Assembly: GCA_000722615.1 (NCBI GenBank)
Contig: JOKI01000030.1
Location: 317-49,348, forward strand
DNA: 49,032 nucleotides
Direction: 5' to 3'
From: Pseudorhizobium pelagicum
GTDB lineage: Bacteria > Pseudomonadota > Alphaproteobacteria > Rhizobiales > Rhizobiaceae
The notes below the pieces were generated by a model, which worked only from the letters and a program-made list of their open reading frames with translations, was not told the origin of the DNA and made no database searches. Within the stretch, counting starts at the first letter, position 1. Every line of letters begins with the position of its first letter. Shown piece by piece: positions 43,911 through 49,032 of this stretch. Both the position numbers and the translations under genes were made by a program.

Positions 43911-45317
43911 TCAGGCAACATCCTTTGTCACCGACGGCAGGATCAGCACCGCGCGCAGGCCGCCGCGCCCGCCGCGGTCAAGCTCGAACAGGCCCTGGTA
44001 CTCGCTGGCGATCTCCCGCACGATGGACAGGCCCAGCCCGGCGCCGGGGCGGCTTTCGTCGAGCCTGCGCCCGCGCTTCATCGCTTCGTCCGCCTGCTCC
44101 GGATCGAGCCCCGGACCGTCGTCTTCCACGACCACCTCCAGCCAGGTCCGGCGAACGCCTTCGACGCCTTCGATGCCGCGGGCGTCGGCGGTCGGCACCG
44201 CGCTCAGCCAGACCCCGGAGCGGCAGAAACGGGCGGCGTTTTCGAGGAGATTTCCCACCGTTTCCTCGACGTCCTGCTGCTCCATCGCCAGCACGCAGCC
44301 CGGCTCGACGGAGAGGTGAAACTCCTTGTCCGGGTTGAGACGGCGCATGACCCGCACGAGGCGTTCGAGAACGGGTCCGACCTCCGTGCGCACCAGAACC
44401 GATTCCCGCTGCGCGGCAATGCGCGCGCGGTTGAGGTAGGATTGCACCTGCGCCTGCATCGCCTCGGCCTGCGACTTGATCAGTTCCTGCTGCGATGAAT
44501 CGAGCGAGCGGGCTTCGTTGATGAGGACCGCCAGCGGCGTCTTCAGGGAATGGGCAAGATTGCCCACCTGCATGCGGGCGCGGTCGACGATGCGCCGGTT
44601 GCTCTCGATCAGCGCATTGACCTCGTTGACCAGCGGCAGGATTTCTCGGGGAAATTCGCCTTCCAGCCGCTCCGCCTCGCCGCGGCGGATCTTGCCCAGC
44701 GCGCGGCGGGCCCGGTCGAGCGGCTGCAGGCCGAAGAGGATGGCGCCGCCGTTGACGATCAGACTGCCGACGCCGAAGACGAAGAGCGCGAGATAGAGGC
44801 TGCGGTCGAAGGCACTGATGTCCTCCTCCATCGCATCGAGATTGCCGGCGACCCGGAAACGGGCTGCCCGCCCCTCGCTGTCGAGCACCACCTCCGTCTC
44901 CGCCACCAGCACGCTGTTTCCGAAGGCGTCGGTGACCGGATAGAAGCGCTCGTATCGGTTGTTGAAGGGAACGGTGAGGATCGAGGGGACGACAATCTTG
45001 GAGACGCCGAGCGACGAGGAGGCAAGCGGCGCGGCGGCAAAGGTGCCGAGCGGCTCGATGATCCAGTACCAGCCGGTTTCCGGCTGCGAATAGCGCAGGT
45101 CGCCCAGCTGCGGGTTGCCGACGAGGCTGTTGTTCTCGCCGATCGAGACGGAATTGATGACGTTGTAGAGCTGGGCGCGCAGCAGGTCGGTGAAGGCGCG
45201 CTCGGCAGACTGCCGGTAGAGCGCCGAGATCACCAGCGCGATCACCACGAGGGCGACGCCCGACCACAGGGTGGCGAGCAGGAGGACGCGGGCGGTGAGA
45301 GACCGGGACCCGATCAT
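43911..45317 (-). CDS. feuQ: Sensor histidine kinase FeuQ
   Basis: This 468-aa, two-TM kinase has TM1 at about 10-30, a periplasmic domain of about 140 residues, TM2 at about 175-198, HAMP, and HisKA with H256 in VGNLAHSLKTPLAVLINEA. HATPase_c follows (EETVGNLLENAARFC, VEDDGPGLDPEQ, GAGLGLSIVREIA). The layout and DHp sequence resemble PhoQ. Three bases separate it from feuP. In rhizobia FeuPQ adjoins cycHJKL and controls iron uptake or cyclic glucan export and osmoadaptation genes. A conserved lipoprotein gene is interposed before cycH here. Assignment to FeuQ rests on gene order and the feuN-like gene upstream. Confidence 0.85.
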   Translation of the reverse strand: MIGSRSLTARVLLLATLWSGVALVVIALVISALYRQSAERAFTDLLRAQLYNVINSVSIGENNSLVGNPQLGDLRYSQPETGWYWIIEPLGTFAAAPLASSSLGVSKIVVPSILTVPFNNRYERFYPVTDAFGNSVLVAETEVVLDSEGRAARFRVAGNLDAMEEDISAFDRSLYLALFVFGVGSLIVNGGAILFGLQPLDRARRALGKIRRGEAERLEGEFPREILPLVNEVNALIESNRRIVDRARMQVGNLAHSLKTPLAVLINEARSLDSSQQELIKSQAEAMQAQVQSYLNRARIAAQRESVLVRTEVGPVLERLVRVMRRLNPDKEFHLSVEPGCVLAMEQQDVEETVGNLLENAARFCRSGVWLSAVPTADARGIEGVEGVRRTWLEVVVEDDGPGLDPEQADEAMKRGRRLDESRPGAGLGLSIVREIASEYQGLFELDRGGRGGLRAVLILPSVTKDVA

Positions 45318-45320
45318 CCG

Positions 45321-45992
45321 TCAGCCGGCTTCGGAGGGAGCTTGCATCCTGTAGCCGAGCCCCCGCACGGTCTCGATCAGGTCGACGCCGAGCTTCTTGC
45401 GCAGCCGGCCGACGAAGACCTCGATCGTGTTGGAGTCACGGTCGAAGTCCTGGTCGTACATGTGCTCGACGAGCTCCGTGCGCGACACCACCTCGCCCAT
45501 GTGGTGCATCAGGTAGGAGAGCAGCCGGAATTCGTGGGAGGTGAGCTTCAAGGGCGTGCCGTCGACCGTCGCCTTCGAGGCTTTCGTGTCAAGACGGACG
45601 GGGCCGCAGGTCAGCTCCGAGGAGGAATGGCCGGCGGCGCGGCGGATCAGCGCCCGCACCCGGGCCAGGACTTCCTCGACGTGGAAGGGCTTGGCGACAT
45701 AGTCGTCGGCACCGGCGTCGATGCCCGCGACCTTGTCGCTCCAGCGATCCCGCGCGGTCAGCATCAGCACCGGCATCCCCTTGCCTTCGGCGCGCCACTT
45801 CTCGACGACGGTGATGCCGTCGATCAGGGGCAGGCCGATGTCGAGGATGACGGCATCATAGGGCTCCGTCTCGCCAAGATAGTGACCTTCTTCGCCGTCG
45901 AAGGCCTGATCCACGACATAGCCCGCTTCCTTTAGCGCGTCGGCAAGCTGGCGATTGAGGTTGATGTCGTCTTCGACCACGAGAATGCGCAT
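45321..45992 (-). CDS. feuP: OmpR/PhoP-family response regulator FeuP
   Basis: The 223-aa protein has a receiver with D51 (YDAVILDIGLPLIDG), KPFHVEEVLARVRALIRR, and a PhoP-type winged helix (LTSHEFRLLSYLMHHMGEVVSRTELVEHMYDQDFDRDSNTIEVFVGRLRKKLGVDLIETVRGLGYRM). It is co-oriented with, and 44 nt downstream of, the feuN-like gene. The operon order feuN-feuP-feuQ is kept. Targets in Sinorhizobium include ndvA; none is in this window. Confidence 0.88.
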   Translation of the reverse strand: MRILVVEDDINLNRQLADALKEAGYVVDQAFDGEEGHYLGETEPYDAVILDIGLPLIDGITVVEKWRAEGKGMPVLMLTARDRWSDKVAGIDAGADDYVAKPFHVEEVLARVRALIRRAAGHSSSELTCGPVRLDTKASKATVDGTPLKLTSHEFRLLSYLMHHMGEVVSRTELVEHMYDQDFDRDSNTIEVFVGRLRKKLGVDLIETVRGLGYRMQAPSEAG

Positions 45993-46036
45993 TGTCCGCC
46001 TACCCCTTGCAGCAGCCGTCAGGCCGCCGTCCCTTC

Positions 46037-46297
46037 CTACATCGGTACCCGCACCGTTACCTTGCGCGGGCGCTCATTGCCATTGCCCTGCACCAGAACG
46101 GTGACGACGCAGGTCTGGCCATCCGAGGAAGGCTGGGCGGACAAGAGCTGGCCGCCGGTGTCGCTGACGACACGGGAGGCTGCGGAACCGCAATCGGCTG
46201 CGGCGAGAACCAGATAGTCCTGTGCCGTGGCCGGTCCGAGGACCGTCAGACCGGCAAGGCCGGCGATAATCATCGCTGGGATCGGCAGTCGCGCCAT
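46037..46297 (-). CDS. feuN: FeuN-like periplasmic inhibitor of the FeuP-FeuQ system
   Basis: The 86-aa protein has a signal peptide (PAMIIAGLAGLTVLGPATAQ) and a mature domain of about 60 residues with two Cys (ADCGSAAS, GQTCVVTV) that could form a disulfide. It ends VRVPM. Size, export signal and position directly before feuP match FeuN, a small periplasmic protein that restrains FeuQ and is essential in S. meliloti, as I recall. The identification is by context and size, not by an alignment. Confidence 0.75.
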   Translation of the reverse strand: MARLPIPAMIIAGLAGLTVLGPATAQDYLVLAAADCGSAASRVVSDTGGQLLSAQPSSDGQTCVVTVLVQGNGNERPRKVTVRVPM

Positions 46298-46338
46298 CGT
46301 TTTTCAGTCCATGGTCAGAGTGGATCGGTCGGATCCAA

Positions 46339-46358
46339 TTACATGGCAGAGTATGTAA
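46339..46358. promoter_or_regulatory. Inverted repeat upstream of feuN
   Basis: TTACAT-N8-ATGTAA is a perfect 6-bp inverted repeat 42 nt before the feuN ATG, in the likely promoter. It is a candidate operator for FeuP or another regulator of the feuNPQ operon. Confidence 0.45.
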
Positions 46359-46424
46359 CGAAGACCGCCTGAATGGCAAATGAATGGGCGGTAAGGTTGT
46401 TCCCGCCCATCGTCTGACCGTCGG

Positions 46425-46634
46425 TCAGCGCCCGATGGCGGCGCTGGCCGAGATCCGTCCGTAGATCGACAGTCCGCCGCCGATGATCCCGGCGGCTGCA
46501 ATCGCCAGATCGGCAAGATCGTTTTGCACATCCGGCGTCAGCTCGACGCCCGCCGCCTGCAGCAGCGAAGCGCCCACGGCAATCAATGCACCCCAGACGG
46601 TCTTCGACCGGTACCACTGCTTTGTTCCATCCAT
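46425..46634 (-). CDS. Holin-like small membrane protein
   Basis: This 69-aa protein has a strong AAGGAGAAGG before the ATG. It has two hydrophobic segments (about 13-30 VWGALIAVGASLLQAAGV; 43-60 LAIAAAGIIGGGLSIYGRI), a charged N-terminus (MDGTKQWYRSK) and a short basic tail. This layout is common in phage and GTA holin-like proteins of alphaproteobacteria. It starts 15 nt after the stop of the phage-tail gene and is read in the same direction, so it likely belongs to that phage-derived cluster. Holin activity is inferred. Confidence 0.7.
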   Translation of the reverse strand: MDGTKQWYRSKTVWGALIAVGASLLQAAGVELTPDVQNDLADLAIAAAGIIGGGLSIYGRISASAAIGR

Positions 46635-46649
46635 ACCCTTCTCCTTTGC

Positions 46650-48451
46650 TTACAATGAAAACATCGCCTGCGCCGGCAGCCCCAGCGGGACGGCGCGGCC
46701 TTTCTGGCGGATCCGGATCGCAAGGCTCGTCTGCAGCTCACCGAAATCGGCAAGCTCCAGCGCCTCGTCATAGAGAAAGCGCGGTGCCGTAACATCCGCC
46801 GTGCGAAGGACCGAAGATCCATCGAGGATATCGATTCGGTAGCCCTCCTCCGCCTCGTCGAGCGCAATCTCGGCCGCGTCCCAGTCGTCCGCCTCGATCC
46901 GTCCGCGGCGCACCCAGGACATCGCAATGCCGGCGTCACCGCGCCTGGCACGCAGATGCACCGGCGCCAGCGGCGTCTGCGCCCGCAGGCCACCGGCAAA
47001 GGCGATTGGCCCCACGCGGCCGACCGATGCAGTCGTCCCTTCCGCCAGCCAGTTCAGGCTGCGCCCCCGCTCCTCCGCCGTCAGCCCGAGCGGCACCACC
47101 GCCTCGTCCAGCAGCACGACGGGCGCGGCAACCATCGCACCTGACGCCATGGCATCCTCCGTCCCCGCCAGCCCCCGCAGCAGCGAGCCCAGCCGCCAGC
47201 GGTTCGGCGCGATTTCCTCGGCCTCGGCGAAGGCCAGGATCTCCCAGGCCCCATTCGCGGCCCGCAGCGCCAGCCGGTTCTCGCCGGCCAGGACCGCCTG
47301 CGCGGCAGCGGAAGACAAGCCGCCGAAGAACAGCTCCAGTTCGAGCACCGACTGCCGGTCGAAGCGCCCGGAGACAGTCCCTGCCGCAAGCGCCTGCGTC
47401 AGCCGACCGATCCGGGCCGGCCGCTCGAGGGCTGCCCGCAGCGCATAGCCCTCCGTCGTGCTGGAAGACGACAGGAGGATGCGCTGCCAGGGCCGGCACA
47501 GGCCCGCCGCCCGCGCAAAGCTTTCACCGGCACCGCTCGTGAACCGCGGCAGGTCGAGAAGGTGGAGAAGCGGCGCAAAGCCGTCCGACGCCGGACCGCC
47601 ACCGGCCGGCTGGCCGCTGTCGTCGATCGGCGCCGAAGGCGTCCAGGCAGCGTTCTGGCGCGCCTCGATCCGGCGCGTGTCGCCCTCCTCGAGGCGGCTG
47701 ACGATGAAGGTGCCGGCAACCTCCGGCAGGCGGATCACGTCGCCCGGCTGCAGTCCGATCTCCGCCGGAGACAGGGCCAGGCTGAGGCTGCGGCGCGAGA
47801 TCCACTGGTCGCGGACAGCGGCCTCGGCGGCGGCGAGCGCCGTCTCCTCCGCCAGCACCGCCGGCAGATCGTAGGACAGCACCCGCTGGCTGCCGGTCCG
47901 CGTCCGCCGCGAACGGGCGCTGGCCTGTTCGTAGTCGAGGGCGGGATTGTAGGAGCCGATCACCACCTCGGCGGCAAAATCGCTGTCGTGGCCGCGGGTC
48001 TCGGTCCACAGCGGCGCGTCCTCGACGTCCGCCAGCACCTCCACCGCATGCGCCGGCATGCTGGCCGCGCCGCGCGAGCGAAACCGCAGCCGCCCGGCAT
48101 CCTCCACCACGTCGATGCGAAAGACATCGAGCAGCGGCGACAGGAGCGCCCGTGCCGACGTCACCTCCGCCTGCACATAGCCGGCGAGATCGCCCGTCAC
48201 CTCGGACACGTCAAAATCCGCAAAGCCGTGATCGGTCAGGATCGCGGCGATGGCATCCGAGAGCGTCGTCGCGCCCAGGCGTCCGTTCAGCCAATGACCG
48301 GCGCGCCAGTGGCCGCCGTCACTCCAGGCCGACAGGTTGGCGGGAAAGGCCGGATAGGGCCGCGCGTCCCAGGTCCAGGCGAACAGCCGGCCCGGATCGA
48401 CGGGACCGGCGGAGGCCTGTCCGCTCCAGTGCCGGTGATGGGCCGCCAGAA
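46650..48451 (-). pseudogene. GTA/phage baseplate 'megatron' tail gene, C-terminal part, cut by an IS
   Basis: About 600 codons remain open on the minus strand up to the IS end at about 48452. An internal GTG at 48209 is only an ORF-finder start. Upstream of it the frame reads RLFAWTWDARPYPAFPANLS and then DGGHWRAGHWLNGRLG, which I recognise as the conserved core of GTA ORFg15/phage host-specificity proteins (TIM-barrel 'megatron' type). Further on come VIGSYNPALDYEQASARSRR and ISRRSLSLALSPAEIGLQPGDVIRLP. The N-terminal half, usually several hundred residues, must lie beyond the IS or be lost. A full-length tail protein cannot be made from this copy unless the IS is excised. Confidence 0.85.
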
Positions 48452-49032
48452 TGTCAATCGGCGCGGAAAGTTGACCCCATATCGGCGTCCAATGTTGACC
48501 CCCATGTTGACGATCAGCACCTGGATCGCCCGGCGCTGGCCGGGGTTGCAGAGGGCGAACCAGGTGCGGGTGATGGGGCTCTTCGGCTTCAGCTTTGAGA
48601 GCGGTTTTTGAAGCGCCAGGACTCGTTGCCGGTTTCGACGATCTCGCAGTGGTGGGTGAGCCTGTCGAGCAGCGCGGTGGTCATCTTGGCGTCGCCGAAC
48701 ACCGTGGGCCATTCGCCGAATGCCAGGTTGGTGGTGACGATGATCGAGGTGCGCTCGTAAAGCCTGCTGATCAGATGGAATAGAAGCTGGCCGCCGGCCT
48801 GAGCGAAAGGCAGATATCCGAGCTCGTGGAGAATGATGAAGTCGAGGCGGTTGAGATAATCCGCCGTGCGGCCTTGCTTGCCGCTACGCGTCTCGGTCTC
48901 CAGCCGATTGACCAGATCGACGACATTGAAAAAGCGGCCGCGTGTGCCGTTGCGGATGAGAGCATGGGCGATCGCGATGGCCAGGTGATCTTGTACCGAT
49001 AGCGCAAGGCATTTTAGGCGGCTGGCGGCGAT
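48452..49032 (-). mobile_element. IS21-family insertion sequence, one end and istB portion
   Basis: The inside end begins TGTCAATCGG at 48452. Two related repeats follow, GGAAAGTTGACCCC (48465-48478) and CCAATGTTGACCCC (48488-48501), which look like the multiple terminal repeats of IS21-type elements. The istB gene follows, pointing towards this end. The element runs off the window at 49032, so istA and the far end are not seen. Confidence 0.8.
48589..49032 (-). CDS. istB: IstB-like ATPase of IS21, partial and probably degenerate
   Basis: The visible 147 codons are open and read [56 protein letters not shown], then [23 protein letters not shown], ending WRFKNRSQS. These match IS21 IstB. The Walker A loop (normally GxxGTGKS/T-HLA) is absent: the frame reads [13 protein letters not shown], while an ALSV-equivalent IGT lies in another frame. 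The Walker B Asp of DELGYLPF is His. The ATPase, which assists IstA transposition, therefore looks inactive. The N-terminal part is outside the window. Confidence 0.8.
   Translation of the reverse strand: MAASRLKCLALSVQDHLAIAIAHALIRNGTRGRFFNVVDLVNRLETETRSGKQGRTADYLNRLDFIILHELGYLPFAQAGGQLLFHLISRLYERTSIIVTTNLAFGEWPTVFGDAKMTTALLDRLTHHCEIVETGNESWRFKNRSQS

Noticed and set aside
48287..48712. ORF spanning the IS end and the GTA gene
   Set aside because: It crosses the insertion junction in an unrelated frame; it is a chance fusion.

Overview
The window looks like chromosomal DNA of a Rhizobiales (Hyphomicrobiales) alphaproteobacterium, most likely Rhizobiaceae (Rhizobium, Agrobacterium, Sinorhizobium or a close relative). 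The evidence is dense, GC-rich coding, the block cycHJKL (ccmIEFH) - degP - two-component pair - glnE - pleC-like kinase - pepN, a feuN-feuP-feuQ module next to cycHJKL, a gene-transfer-agent (GTA) type tail gene, and a mosaic palindromic repeat of the kind common in rhizobial intergenic DNA. No species can be named from this sequence alone, and no rRNA or tRNA gene was seen.

Left part (1-26.3 kb): a tandem family of three small exported proteins ending in a DYYEGA motif. Two tiny overlapping membrane ORFs follow, then AMP nucleosidase, a divergent class III aminotransferase / glutamine-synthetase-like pair (polyamine or amine catabolism), a lipid kinase, an HxlR regulator divergent from a quinone-reductase-like ADH, DoxX and an L,D-transpeptidase. 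Next is an ETF-ubiquinone oxidoreductase divergent from a D-2-hydroxyacid (D-2-hydroxyglutarate type) dehydrogenase, with a perfect palindrome between them. A DEAD-box helicase, a sulfide:quinone-oxidoreductase-like flavoprotein with a small membrane partner, an SDR lacking its catalytic Tyr/Lys, two related small membrane proteins and an orphan antitoxin-like HTH protein follow. The block ends with a class D beta-lactamase divergent from an AmpR-type LysR regulator, an Hsp70-family protein, a family 4-like uracil-DNA glycosylase lacking two cluster cysteines, a nest of very small ORFs, a DMT exporter and a glycosyltransferase.

Middle part (26.3-38.9 kb): a 650-base AT-richer regulatory stretch, pepN, then a PleC/DivJ-like cell-cycle histidine kinase. 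Its upstream region packs four GANTC (CcrM methylation) sites into 30 bp beside a near-CtrA box. Converging on it are glnE, a histidine kinase / response regulator pair and degP.

Right part (39-49 kb): the cytochrome c maturation operon ccmI-ccmE-ccmF-ccmH, joined by ATGA overlaps, with a palindromic repeat inserted over the 5' end of ccmH. Then come a 17-kDa-antigen-like lipoprotein and feuN-feuP-feuQ (a periplasmic brake, a regulator and a sensor). The window ends with a holin-like gene and the C-terminal part of a GTA/phage tail 'megatron' gene, cut by an IS21-family element whose istB looks degenerate.

Recurring themes are envelope functions (cytochrome c assembly, DegP, FeuNPQ, L,D-transpeptidase, beta-lactamase) and respiratory electron entry (ETF-QO, SQR, FAD dehydrogenase). 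The most interesting leads are the DYYEGA family, the methylation-site cluster before the PleC-like gene, the ampR-class D beta-lactamase divergon, the repeat-altered ccmH start, and the IS-broken GTA gene.
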